A stretch of DNA of 64,000 bases, taken from the NCBI GenBank assembly GCA_951812925.1, contig OX638368.1:13877287-13941286 (forward strand), written 5' to 3'. Under the pieces are notes generated by a model that saw only the letters and a list, made by a program, of their open reading frames with translations, was not told where the DNA came from and ran no database searches. Made by a program: the position numbers and the translations under genes. Below, piece by piece: positions 45,217 through 56,406 of this stretch (position 1 is its first letter; each line of letters opens with the position of its first letter). This DNA is from Calliopum simillimum. Taxonomy: Eukaryota > Arthropoda > Insecta > Diptera > Lauxaniidae.

Positions 45217-46494
45217 GGGCTGTTCAAAAAAAAAAAATTTTTCGAATTTCCAAGATATACTTTGGCATCACGATCTACATCATGACAGAATATCCCAAAA
45301 AAATTTTCAGATTTTTAAATTCATATTTAAAGGTGGCTCAAAGCAGAAATATATTTTTATTATTTTTTTTTAGCATTAATTATAAAATGTTGTCAAACAA
45401 TTTGATAAATTTGTTTTAGAGTAACTTAAAAACATTCATTTTGTTTGTTTTTCAATGAACTTTAAAACCTACGTTGTAATTTTGACAAAAAAAATTTTAC
45501 ACTTCTTAAAAAACGAAAAACTGCCCTAAGAAGGCGAAGTTTTACGGTTTTTCAAAGAAAAAAGTCATCGCGCTTTAAACGAATTGAACATTTTTTAATT
45601 TACAAGATCTCATTCAAAAGAGTTTTTAAAAACGTTTAAGACAAGACATGTTAAGACTTTTTTGGGCCAGCAGGCTCGATGACATAACGTTTGAAACATA
45701 GTAATGCAGCCCTGTGAAGGGCAAAACGCTTTTTACTCAAGAGGGAGGCATCTTACAAAAAAGTTCCCATGGCATAAAATGCTTAGAATCATCCAGGGAA
45801 CAAGTGTGAATTGTTTTTTTTTTTTTTTTTTTGAAAAGTTTATTAAAAATGACGTTAAAAAAAATTTTTTTCTAAAATTAAGTAAAAAAAAAAAACAATT
45901 TACACTTGTCCCTTGGATGATTCTAAGCATTTTATGCCATGGGCACTTTTTTGTAAGATGCCTCCCTCTTGAGTAAAAAGCGTTTTGCCCTTCACAGGGC
46001 TGCATTACTATGTTTCAAACGTTATGTCATCGAGCCTGCTGGCCCAAAAAAGTCTTAACATGTCTGGTCTTGAAGGTTCTTAAGAGCTCTTTTGAATGAA
46101 ATCTTGTAAATTAAAAAATGTTCAATTTGTTTAAAGCACGATGACTTTTTTCTTTGAAAAACCGTAAAATTTCGCCTTCTTAGGGCAGTTTTTCGTTTTT
46201 TAAGAAGTGTAAAATTTTTTTTGTCAAAATTACAACGTAGGTTTTAAAGTTCATTGAAAAACAAACAAAATGAATGTTTTTAAGTTACTCTAAAACAAAT
46301 TTTTCAAATTGTTTGACAACATTTTATAATTAATGTTAAAAAAAAAATAATAAAAATATATTTCTGCTTTGAGCCACCTTTAAATATGAATTTAAAAATC
46401 TGAAAATTTTTTTGGGATATTCTGTCATGATGTAGATCGTGATGCCAAAGTATATCTTGGAAATTCGAAAAATTTTTTTTTTTTTGAACAGCCC
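45217..46494. mobile_element. H3 hairpin transposon, full copy B (1.28 kb)
   Basis: Starts GGGCTGTTCAAAAAA, ends TTTTTTGAACAGCCC, with TA on both sides (45215-45216, 46495-46496). It is nearly identical to copy A (8614-9890) in both arms and loop, and only 1 bp longer, which points to recent movement. The mirrored frames of 90 codons at 45704-45976 (plus) and 45733-46005 (minus) are reflections of one arm sequence. No transposase. Confidence 0.85.
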
Positions 46495-46751
46495 TAATAT
46501 ATATATTCAAATATCTGTTAATGATTATATCAAATTTTAATACAAAACTATGCAGTTTCTGCGACCTGTTTGTTAAAGGATAAGCTTTAAATTTCTACAA
46601 ATAAATAAACAGTTTAAATTAAAAAAAAAATTAATCCAAGTTAATATATATAAATAAACACTGCAAATTGAAACAAATAATTCATCCTTTTTAAAATGGT
46701 TTAGGATCTATCAAATGTTATTTGAAAGAAATCAATTTTTATATGGTGAGT

Positions 46752-46817
46752 ATATATTGCGTCGTTGGCCCTATGCTCCTCCTAGGAGTTAAAGGAGAAT
46801 ACATACATATATTGCGT
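46752..46817 (+). mobile_element. RTE-like LINE 3' tail, 44 bp copy with 11 bp TSD
   Basis: The insert 46763-46806 (TTGGCCCTATGCTCCTCCTA then GGAGTTAAAGGAGAATACAT AC) equals the 3' end of the LINE at 55632. It is bounded by a perfect 11 bp duplication ATATATTGCGT (46752-46762, 46807-46817). Confidence 0.85.
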
Positions 46818-49800
46818 TAAAATGAAATTTTGGTGCATTGGGAACGCAATTCCAAGCAAACTTTAGTTCTTTCGATGCAAATTTAAACCAGTCTTTCCAA
46901 GATGTCAGCTATTGTTGTAAGTATATTCATATGCATAGGTATATTTTTAGTTTCTAGAAATTAAGACTCGTTTATATTTTTAACATCTAACCCATTAGTC
47001 TTGTGTTGCAAAAATCTTAGAACAAAAAAATACTTTCTTCAAAGACTTTCTTCAAAACTCATTAGCTGAGATCATAAATAAAGTATTTTTTTATTTTTCA
47101 AATGCATAACCAAGCTTCCTACAGTCTAATTACTTAAAAATGTTTTATTGTGGTATCTGCATGAGGCAAAAGAGAATAAATGATTTTTTAACAAAGTTTG
47201 CAACTGAAAGCGCACAAATTCTGGTACCATTAAAAATAAAGAAATTTTATAATAAAAAATTCATAAAATTTATTTGCTTATTCTTTGCATTTTCCACTTA
47301 GTTTTGGTTTTTTTTTAGTAAACTTCATCATATGGTTGCGCACTCATGTGTTTATCTGCGTGTATGAAAGCTATCAACGCCAACACCAATATAATAGCAA
47401 CGCCTAGGCATATATTGTGTAAATATTTGCTGCTGTATACATTTTTTGCAAAACAAACATATACATATGAATATAAAAACACGCATATATAGACATCATT
47501 ATTGCATAAAAAAACTTAAGGTACTTCGAGGTAATCACTCGAAAAATGTTATTTTGTTGATTAAAAACATTTGGCTGTAGACCAAATTTCAAGAGAACTC
47601 TTTTATAAAACGCTTAAATTTGAATTAGAGTGCTATTTTCAATCATATAAATTTGAATAATGGAGCGTTTATTATTACCCAACATCACCCTATTGTAATA
47701 TATATGTATATAGATATTTTAATATGCTGCCATTTTGTATTATTATTTTAATGGCTTCACACAAATATACAACGCCCTGATTGTTTGCCAACTGTTACGC
47801 CGTACGACACATATGCAACTCCATGCTGCTATGGTACTCAGACACATTTTCGCATAGATTAAGTTTTAAAAAAAATTGGTCTTTATTTTTTGGTTGCCTA
47901 TCATTATCGCCGTCATGGCAGGAAGGACACAAGGAAATTTCAGCAATTTTATTTAGCATATACACACACAACAGCAAACACATGAATAGGATTAAATATT
48001 TTTTTAAAGGATTATTTATGCCAGCGATTAATTTATGAGCAGCTTTACCTACTTTTTTGTTTTGTTTTGGTAGAACTTTGTTTGCTCTTTTTGAATATTT
48101 TTGATAAAATAATTTTGTTTTTGTTTCAAAAGTTGTTATTGCTGCCGTTGATGATGTTTTCTTTTTTTTTTTGCCGATATGAACGTGTGAATGAATGATG
48201 CTTTTAAAAGTTACAGCAATAGTCGAAAAAAATAATGTTTTGTTATGTGTCATAAGAGGAGCTCAGAGTGTTTGGTGTTAAATAGGTTTATGGGTTACGC
48301 ATAGTGGATCATAATATGCTGCTGATTTTTATCCACTATCATCGAGATATTCAGTGTAATGAAATAGTCTGAAAGGCATGTGATATGGGCATATTCGAAA
48401 ATAATTTTCCTTTATGTGACCCGGGTTTTCAGAAAATTTTATTTTTCATTTCAAATTCAAGAAAATTTCTTGATAGAAAATAAATTGAATTTGAGTCAGA
48501 TATTTTTTAATTCAAGCCAGCATGGGGCTGAGAAAAAAACCACAGATTTTGCGTATAGCAAAAAATCGCGTTTTTTATCCAAAATTTAGCGTTTTTCGTT
48601 TTTTACTCTGAATGGGGGCTTTAAATTTAAAAAAATATCAAAAAAAAAAGTCAACTTAGTTTTTGTCAAGAAATTTGCTAGACTTTCTTTAGAATTTTAG
48701 GACCTGATATGTGGCCGTAATGAGAAATTTAGATCTTTTAACCCATGTTTTTGGATATTCCCATTTACACTCATCCAATTTAAGGTTACAGTTAAAGTTT
48801 CTGAATGGTTCGAAAACGAAAACTATGCAAAACTATTTTTTTTATTTATTTGCATACTGTTTGAAATGTCAAATGTTAAAAGAAAGAATATTGCATAGTT
48901 TTAGAGGACAATTTTTGTTCCTGAAACTTTCTGTTTTTCATATTTTGTACTAAAGTTTTAGATTCGCTATAACTTCATCAATTCCAACAGTTTAAGCAAA
49001 CTTAGCAATGATGAAATTTATAATTTTTTATGAGCTTCAATTTTATGAAGGACCTTTGGCACCTTAGGGTGATAGGAAGTGAAATTTTTTCTATAACAAA
49101 AATATAGCCCACATTAAGACATTAACAACGATATACCATACTTTATGTTTGGACGTCAAATGTCAGAGCAGTAGGAAAAATCAAATAGCGTATTATTTAA
49201 AGGTCGAAAAAACAAAAATTTTCATTCCATAAATATCAAAACCGATAAACTTACAAAATGGGGGGCTTACAGCGAACTCTTTTTTGTATGGGGATCGACC
49301 CTGCCTTACGTACACTCCGCAAAACGTTCATAGTAGTTCTGCTTTTTATGGCATTGACGTACTTAAGTAGTATCGAAAACAGATTCAGCTGCGCATATAG
49401 TAAACTAAAACTAAGTTTGGTCAGTACTGATAGTTCCTAATGTCAAAATTAAAGTATGTATTAAAGCATTCTAGTCACTTAAAACCATGTGGCAAAAGTC
49501 AATGTGTTGGTGACTTTATGTGTTTGTATGGTTGCTGAAATTTATTGCTTTTATGCAAAGTATAATACCCAAGCAAAGTCCAACAACAAAAACAAAGTCA
49601 AGTTTTTGAAAAAGTGCAATACTCAAATACTTAATGTCCTTCTTTTTCTTTTTGCAGCATTTACTGCTTGAACTTAACAATGTTCCTGTTTAGAGACGAC
49701 AAAGACGTAAACTTTTTTGCACAATTTAACTTTTTGGATTTACATTGGGCTTGAAAAGAAAAACACAACAAAAATACATATAATAGCAACGCATAGCTTT

Positions 49801-50526
49801 TTAAGTTGCAGATTTTTACAGGAAGAAGAAAACTCAAAAAAAAAAAAAAGTTGCACTAAGCATTGGCATAGAAGCAGCAATGACAGCACTGCGACACAGG
49901 ATATTAAGGCTAAGCATCATAGAAAACGTTAAGATGAAATGAAGGAAAAAATGTTGAAAATCTTGTTGTGTTCTGCCCAGAGACGCACAAAACAAGTAAC
50001 AAGTGAATTTTCAGGAAAATGTAAATCTGCAACAACAACAAAAAAAAATAGAAGTAACAAAACAACAACAATAATAACAACAAAACCAAACAAAAGTGAA
50101 AACTTGTTTTTCCACAAAAGTCAAAAAGAAATAGACAAACAAAACCAAAGTAGAATGATATAAAAGTTCCTTGCAAGAAGTTGCAGTTTTACACTGAACA
50201 AACATGCTAGATGTTTGGCCATTCCCCGCAATAGCTTTTTATAAAGAGAAACAGAATAATGTGGAGTTTCACCGCTTTTTTTAGACTTTTCTTATCAATC
50301 GAAATCGACTTAGGAGCGTATATGTTTTTAAAATAAAAGTTGCTTATAAAGGATTTTTTTTTGACTTTTAAAAATATAGGCTTTATATAGAAGATTTTTT
50401 TTTTACCATTAAAATAATTATTATTATTTTTTTTTTTACTAAAAAAATAAAATTTATTTTAATTTTTTAAAATTAAAATTTTTTTTTTTGCTCTAAAAAA
50501 AATAAAATTTTTTTAACTTTTAAAAC
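46818..50526. other. Unassigned AT-rich DNA with simple repeats
   Basis: No gene is supported. The longest non-transposon frame of the window lies here (47795-48253, minus, 152 codons); it has a hydrophobic stretch (YLILFMCLLLCVYML) but no recognised domain and a base composition like the surroundings. A CAA-rich tract lies at 50020-50095 and A/T low-complexity sequence at 50340-50525. Confidence 0.45.
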
Positions 50527-50909
50527 AACATTTGAGGAGGTCCATAGGGGAACTGAAGCTATTGTGGTATAGCTAATGTTTGGGTGGAATCTTAAAGGGA
50601 ACCGTTAAATCAATTTCAGCCAAATTTTTTTATGCTAATCATTGAAGTATTGGCTAAAGAATATATTTCAATAAAATGTGTGCAATTTCCGTAAAAAAAG
50701 TTATTGAGCAAAATCTGAAGAGAGTCAAAAAAGCTGTTTTCAAAAAGTTGGCAGGTAATGTGGTATATATGGTGGCACAATGTGGTATACATACTGATCA
50801 GTAGTTGTAAAGTGGACTGGTAATGTGGTACATATAAGTAGGGTAATGTGGTATACTTAACGACACAACCAAATATAAAGTTTGAAAGGTATGAAATAAG
50901 TTCATAATA

Positions 50910-51995
50910 GCTCCGTTCCAGAACGAAACAAAAGTTAACTTTTGTTACCTTTTGTTACCTTAAGTCGACTAAATCTTGTTCCCGTATACAAAATTTAGTC
51001 AAATGAGAGCGAAAACAAACATGGCTGATCAAACAAAAATAACCAAATTTTACCTAAAGAAATTCTTTAGGCAAAATTTGCTAAGTTTCACAACTGACAA
51101 AAAAGTTTATATGTACGGTGGGTGCGGGCAAAAAAAAATTAAGAAATCAAAATAAATTAAACGTCATAAAAATACATAAAAAATAAACAAAAAGGAAAAT
51201 AAAAACTCAATATCAATTTTCGTTTAGTGATTGTCAATTAGCTGCACGTTTCTGAAGAAACAACCACAAAAGGCAGATTATCATAAAAACCCTCACCGGC
51301 AAAACCATCAACTCCACCTCCAAGAGACTTCCGATACAGTTGAAAAGAAGGTATCCCCTAGATCAATAACGTTTAGTTTTCGCTGGTAAGCGATTGGAAG
51401 ATGGTCGCACTCTTTCCGATCATAACATTCAAGAGGAATCGATGGTGGTATCATTGAGCTATCTTGCGAATTTTGGCACAAAAATACAATTGCGACAAAA
51501 TGATGTGCCGTAAATGCTATGCCCGTTTGCATCAAAGAGCTACCAATTGCCGCAGAAGTACGGACACACCAATAACTTTTGTCGAAAGGTGAAATTGAAG
51601 TGTACGACTGGAATGATAATGGGAGTTGGCCAGGAGACAGGCCGTGTTTCTATGTATTGTATTGTTTTTTTTTTTTTTTCTTGGAATGCAGTGAACCTCC
51701 AGAAAATTGTAGTTTTAATGTCAAATGTTTTTTTAAATTCCAAAATAAAATAAATGCATTAAAAATTTGTTTTGCATACATTTTCTTATAGCACAAAGTA
51801 ATTTCATTTATGTATTTGTTTATTTATGTTTTTTAATTTGTGACAGTAAAAACTTAAGCCAAATTTTTGACTAAATCTTGTTCCCGTAAATTTTGTAGGT
51901 AAATCTCTTACTGAGAGCAATTTGCTGTTACTCTCCCAAATTATTTAACTAAAGATTTAACTCAAAATTTAACTAAAAAACTTCTGAAACGGAGC
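50910..51995. mobile_element. Inner TIR element carrying the RpL40 pseudogene, ~1.09 kb
   Basis: GCTCCGTTCCAGAA at the left and, complemented, GCTCCGTTTCAGAA at the right, with TA on both sides (50908-50909, 51996-51997). Near both ends, in the same direction, lies GACTAAATCTTGTTCCCGTA (about 50967 and 51870). The middle is an RpL40 pseudogene (51274-51605) and some 3' sequence. Either a TIR element captured a gene copy, or a retrocopy landed in the element. Confidence 0.55.
51274..51605 (+). pseudogene. RpL40: Ubiquitin-ribosomal protein L40 (RpL40/UBA52) pseudogene
   Basis: The plus-strand frame reads KTLTGKTI (ubiquitin residues 6-13) at 51286, then after an 8-codon deletion [24 protein letters not shown] (family: [24 protein letters not shown]) to about 51440. 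A deletion removes the end of ubiquitin; GGTGGTATCATTGAG marks the Gly-Gly/IIE junction. In another frame [29 protein letters not shown] follows, the L40 ribosomal protein with its first zinc-binding cysteines. A further shift gives YGHTNN and KVKLK (family end KKCGHTNN..KKKLK). The working gene makes ubiquitin fused to a large-subunit ribosomal protein of 52 residues. At least three indels, stops and a lost cysteine rule out function. No intron is visible across the copy, which would fit a retrocopy, but no poly-A or own TSD was found. Confidence 0.9.
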
Positions 51996-52454
51996 TAATA
52001 ACAATTACATTGGTTCTCTAATTCATAGTTCTTATAAAAAAATAAACAGCAATCAAATTATATTAAGAATAACAAGAAATGTTCATATACCACATTAGCG
52101 TATCCCGACTATACCACACTGGCCAATTTTTAGAAATTACAAAATTCTAAGAATAAAATGGGAAACTTTGTGAATTTACACAGTTAAACACTTATTTTAC
52201 AATACTTAGCACTTACCTTTATTGAATATAAATAAAACTTCACCAAAAAGCTACTTTTTCTTAACAAAATTTTTTTGCAAAAAATTCTGAAAAAAAATCA
52301 ACTACCCGCGTTTGGTGCATGACAGCAAAACATCCCTGGTATTTCATGTTTTCTGATAGAATAAATGCAGTGACGTTCGCAAGTTCTTTCCCAATTCGGA
52401 GATATGCGACCATACCGCATTGAAAAACTATACCACAATAGCATCAGTTCCCTT

Positions 52455-53050
52455 AACAAAACGTAATAATTCCATTTTTGGATTTTTTGGATTTTACAAT
52501 TGAATTCAATTCTACACATCAAAATCTATGTAACCATTGTTATAACACACACCAGGTATCAATAATTTTACTGTTATTCAATACCAAAATTAATGGTTCA
52601 GACCAAAATGAAACATTTCCATATTTATGCAATAAACAACTTCGATAATTTAGTGAAAAGTTAATTATAAAAATCTATTTCATTGTTATCCTAACTCTAC
52701 AATAAAAATAAATTTTTTTGTTAAAGTAACTCTTCAAGACCTAAGAGGGTCCAGAACAAAATGCAATAAATCCACTTTTTAAGTTGTTAAATTTTTTGAC
52801 TGAATTCAATTCTATATTTCAAAATCTGTGTAAATATTGTCATATAACATAACAAGGGTCAATAATTTCATGGTTATTCAATACCTAAAGTAAGAATTAC
52901 TATGTGTCGGATCAAAACGCAACATTTTCAAATTTGTAATCTAAATAACTTAAAAATTAATTGCCAAATAAATTAATTTATTTATGATTTGTATTCTCCC
53001 AAGAACCCTTCCATACCACAACTGTTTTTAAAAAAATATATATCCTTCTG
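52455..53050. repeat. ~300 bp tandem duplication
   Basis: AACAAAACGTAATAATTCCA (52455) and AACAAAATGCAATAAATCCA (52755) start two diverged units that share 'TGAATTCAATTCTA', 'ATCTRTGTAA', 'GGTATCAATAATTT / GGGTCAATAATTT' and 'TGGTTATTCAATACC'-like text. The same start word occurs complemented at the right terminus (about 53095-53118). Confidence 0.75.
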
Positions 53051-53179
53051 ACTTTTGTTACTTTTGTGCGTTTATCCAAAAAATGTTAAGATGGACTTAT
53101 TGCGTTTTGTTATGGACCTCCTCATTTGTTATTTTTTTTTTTTTTTGAATTTAAAAAAATTGACTTTAAAAATTTAATA

Positions 53180-54922
53180 GACGGAGAGCCAGCGCTTGGC
53201 TGACCCTCCTCATAGTATCAAAGCTGAATTTTTTTGTGAGCGTTCTTCCAATAGTAGGTATGAACTTCTGTTCTAGTGAATTCCTGGGAGGTGGTGCCTA
53301 CGTGAGATATCGGGCGCAAAAGGTCGAGAAAAACAGTTTTTTGCAAATATCTCGCTAACGGTTTTTTATATCAAAAAAATAACATCTACAATTTTGTAGC
53401 TCAATAAATTTCATATCGAAAAATGGTGCAAATTGTTTACGCACTGTTTAGTTTAGGAGATATGTATGTATGTATTCTATTTAGGAGATATGGTCCAGTG
53501 AAATTGGACTTTCCAACCCAACATATAAAATCCATAATTTTTTTTCTCCTAGTCGGCCTATTTTTTAGTTTCAAATTATGCACCAAAATTTGAGACCGAT
53601 TTCACTGTCTTACAAAAAGTTATTCAGGCACAAAGGTCGAGAAAATTAGTATCTCGCTAACGCTTATTTCTAGAAAAAAATGGTGCTCTACAATTTTGTA
53701 GCTCAGAAAATTTCATAGCAAAAAGTGGTGCAAAAAATTTTCGTACGTTCACAGTTTAGGAGATATCCTATTTTAAGGTATTTTCCGCATACAAGTGTAC
53801 ATAGTAATATGAGTGTTGATTTTCAAAGTACTATAACTACGCCTACGTCATAGTATCATGGTTGAATTTTTTTGTGGCTACTTTTGCAGTAGTGGGTACA
53901 AACTTTTTTTTTAGTCAAACCGTGAGAGGTGGTGCCTTCGCGAGATATCGATCATAGTTATAGTAATTTGAAAATCAACTTTCAAAAAACTGATTTTCTC
54001 TACCTTTTGCACCCGATATCTCACTAAGGCACCACCGCTCATAGTTTGACTAAAACAAAAGTTAGCACCCACTATTGGAATAATACCCACAAAAAAATGC
54101 AGCCATGCTACCATGACGTAGGCATAGTTACAGTTATTTCAAAATCAACTTTCAAAAAACTGATTTTCTCTGCCTTTTGCACCCGATATTTTGCGAAGGC
54201 ATCACCCCTCACGATTTAACTGAAACAAAAGTTAGAATTCCTTATTAGAAGAATACCTACAAAAAAATTCAGCCATGATTCTATGACGTAGGCGTAGTTA
54301 GAGTACTTTGAAAATCAACATTCATATTACTGTGAGCACTTGCATGCGGAAAATACCTTAAAATAGGATATCTCCTAAACTGTGAGTCGTACGAAAATAA
54401 TTTGTACCACTTTTTGATATGAAATTTTCTGAGCTACAAAATTGTGGAGCACCATTTTTTGTAGAAATAAGCGTTAGCGAGATACTCATTTTCTCGACCT
54501 TTGTGCCTAAATAACTTTTTGTACGACAGTGAAATCGGTCTCGAACTATGGTGTACAATTTGAAACTAAAAAATAGGCCGACTAGAAGAAAAAAAATTAT
54601 GGATTTTATATGTTGGGTTGGAAAGTCCAATTTCACTGGACCATATCTCCTAAATTATGGGCAGTGCGTAAACAATTTGCACCACTTTTCGATATGAAAT
54701 TTAATGAGCTACAAAATTGTGGGAGTTCATTTTTTTTTTAGATATAACCGTTAGCGAGATATTTGCAAAAAACTGTTTTTCTCGACCTATTGCGCCCGAT
54801 ATCTCACGTAGGCACCACCTCTCAGGAATTCACTAGAACAGAAGTTCATACCAACTATTGGAAGAACACTCACAAAAAAATTCAGCTTTGATACTATGAG
54901 GAGGGTCAGCTGGCTCTCCGTC
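53180..54922. mobile_element. 1.74 kb TA-flanked inverted-repeat element
   Basis: GACGGAGAGCCAG at the left and CTGGCTCTCCGTC at the right, flanked by TA (53178-53179, 54923-54924). Arms of over 600 bp are inverted copies ('cctcctcatagtatcaaagc', 'ggtggtgcctacgtgagata', ATATCTCGCTAACGGTT, 'atggtccagtgaaattggac'). The centre (53830-54300) repeats a third theme three times: 'aaaatcaactttcaaaaaac', 'gattttctctrccttttgca', 'cccgatat', 'aggcaccacc'. The left arm carries a 16 bp LINE-tail insertion at 53464. No coding function. Confidence 0.85.
53452..53491 (-). mobile_element. 16 bp RTE-like LINE tail insertion with 12 bp TSD
   Basis: GTATGTATGTATTCTA (53464-53479) interrupts the left arm; its complement TAGAATACATACATAC is the 3' terminus of the LINE at 55632. 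TTTAGGAGATAT is duplicated exactly on both sides (53452-53463, 53480-53491). The right arm near 54645 shows the empty site (ATATCTCCTAAAT, single copy). Confidence 0.75.
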
Positions 54923-54924
54923 TA

Positions 54925-55631
54925 TAAGTTTTTTGTAATGGAAATTTTTTTTTTTAAGGTTTTGTTTTTACCTTTTTGGAATATAAAATAGGAAATACAT
55001 TAAGTTTTTATTTTCTATCCAACAAGTTTAAAGATTTTTAAAAGAGTTTAAAAGTTTAAGTCTTAGCTTAAAAAGAAGATAGCAAACTTTTCGTTTCGAG
55101 GTCTCATTCAAATTGTAGTATGCAAAATTTCTATTTTTGACATAAATCTTCAAATTCAAAAAATTTTGGATGACTATATTTATTTCAAATTTATTTCAAC
55201 GAAATGATATTTTCTCTGTGTATATTAAAACCTTCTTTTCTTTATAGCATCTCTATTTTCTGAGGTTACATTCTTTGAATGCATAAGAATTTGCTTAGTT
55301 TAAGCTTTTTTGAAATAAGCAAATAAAATAACCTTAACTGAATAGATGGCTAAACGCAGGAATGTAAAGCAAAAATTTAAAGATAAATTTTTTTGTTTAG
55401 AAAGTTAAATTTTTTATTTTTAACTAATTTTGTTTTTAAAGTTAAACGCATTGAAACATCTTTGTTCCGGTGTTTCTTACTGATGTACCAAATCTTATTC
55501 ATCTTTATCTAGTAGATTCAGAGTAATGATGAGTTTTTATTTTGGGCGTGATGCCACAAATATTTGTATTTGTTTATATTCGTTTCAGTGTTTTTAGCAT
55601 ATAAAAAAATCAAATCTTATGTTTCCAGATT
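54925..55631. other. Unassigned AT-rich DNA
   Basis: Nothing supported. Confidence 0.5.
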
Positions 55632-56206
55632 AGTGGAGCAAAAGAGGATATCAACTCAAGAATAGCAAAAGCAAAAGGCGCGTTTGCTCAACTGAACAAA
55701 ATATGGTCTTCATCCGTTATATCCACCAAAACGAGAGTGCGCATTTTTGTTTCGAACGTGAAATCGGTTTTGTTATATGGGTGTGAAACATGGCTTGTTA
55801 CTGAACAACTAACGAACAAGCTGCAAGTATTCGTCAACAAATGCTTAAGGCGAATACTAAAGGTTTGGTGGCCTCGCACTATATCAAATGACGAGCTACA
55901 TCAAAAATGCAAACAGAAGGCTATAGCAAACGAGATCAAGCTGCGCAAATGCGGATGGATTGGTCACACTCTCCGAAAACCACACAGCGAAGTTTGTCGC
56001 CAGGCCCTTGAGTGAAATCCACAAGGCAGTAGAGGACGTGGTAGACCCAAAACCAACTGGAAAAGGTCGTTGGAAAAGGAAATTCAAGAATCGGGAAAAT
56101 CGTGGCAAGAGATCAAAGTCATCGCAAAGGATCATGATAAATGTAGAGATTTCATATTGGCCCTATGCTCCTCCGAGGAGTTAAAGGAGAATACTTACAT
56201 ACATAC
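55632..56206 (+). pseudogene. 5'-truncated RTE-like non-LTR retrotransposon (C-terminus)
   Basis: The frame beginning SGAKEDINSRIAKAKGAFAQ and passing through VRIFVSNVKSVLLYGCETW, VNKCLRRILKVWWPRTISN, LRKCGWIGHTLRKP and GRGRPKTNWKRSLEKEI is the region after the reverse transcriptase in RTE-like LINE proteins ('LYGSETW...CLRRIL.I.WP..ISN...W.WIGH.LRK'). One in-frame TGA (56013) replaces an expected Trp codon (ALEW-NPQG). At the end three other copies in this window read TCCTCCTAG (stop), but this one reads TCCTCCGAG, so its stop is lost. The tail is GAATACTTACATACATAC. The catalytic domain is absent. It is the reference for the tail copies at 15880, 44967, 46763 and 53464. Confidence 0.85.
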
Positions 56207-56406
56207 GAACAACTTTAGATATTTGGAAAATTATGACATTGAGAAATGTGGCGCTGCATATTTTTTCGGTAAACGTTATTAATCTCTATGCTTTTTGCAT
56301 ATCCACCACCCTTGATCTATACAAACCAATTATGAAAATTTCAATAAAATGGTCATTCATGTACAAAATTTATCCTGTAAAGTTCTCCCGTGAAAAATAA
56401 TTTCAA

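Larger units (their letters stand above)
50533..53124. mobile_element. Outer inverted-repeat element, ~2.6 kb
   Basis: TGAGGAGGTCCATA (50533) and its exact complement TATGGACCTCCTCA (53111-53124) form the ends. The left arm also contains GGGAACTGAAGCTATTGTGG TATAG (50548-50572), matched inverted at 52428-52452 with one mismatch. 'Atgtggtatata'-like words are frequent on the left and 'tataccacatt' on the right. A ~300 bp tandem duplication (52455 and 52755) lies on the right side. Contains the inner element at 50910. No transposase; no clear target duplication. Confidence 0.5.

Noticed and set aside
45704..46005. Mirrored 90-codon frames 'MQPCEGQNAFYSRGRHL...'
   Set aside because: Reflections of the H3 palindrome arms; poly-Phe/Lys at the loop shows they run into homopolymers.
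47795..48253. 152-codon minus-strand frame with a hydrophobic stretch
   Set aside because: No recognised domain, AT-driven lysine/phenylalanine content, no promoter or splice context; the length is possible by chance in 64 kb. Kept only as a note in the unassigned interval.
49909..50205. Overlapping frames of 62-88 codons on both strands
   Set aside because: They arise from CAA/TTG-rich low-complexity sequence (poly-Leu/Phe/Val) and overlap each other in several frames.
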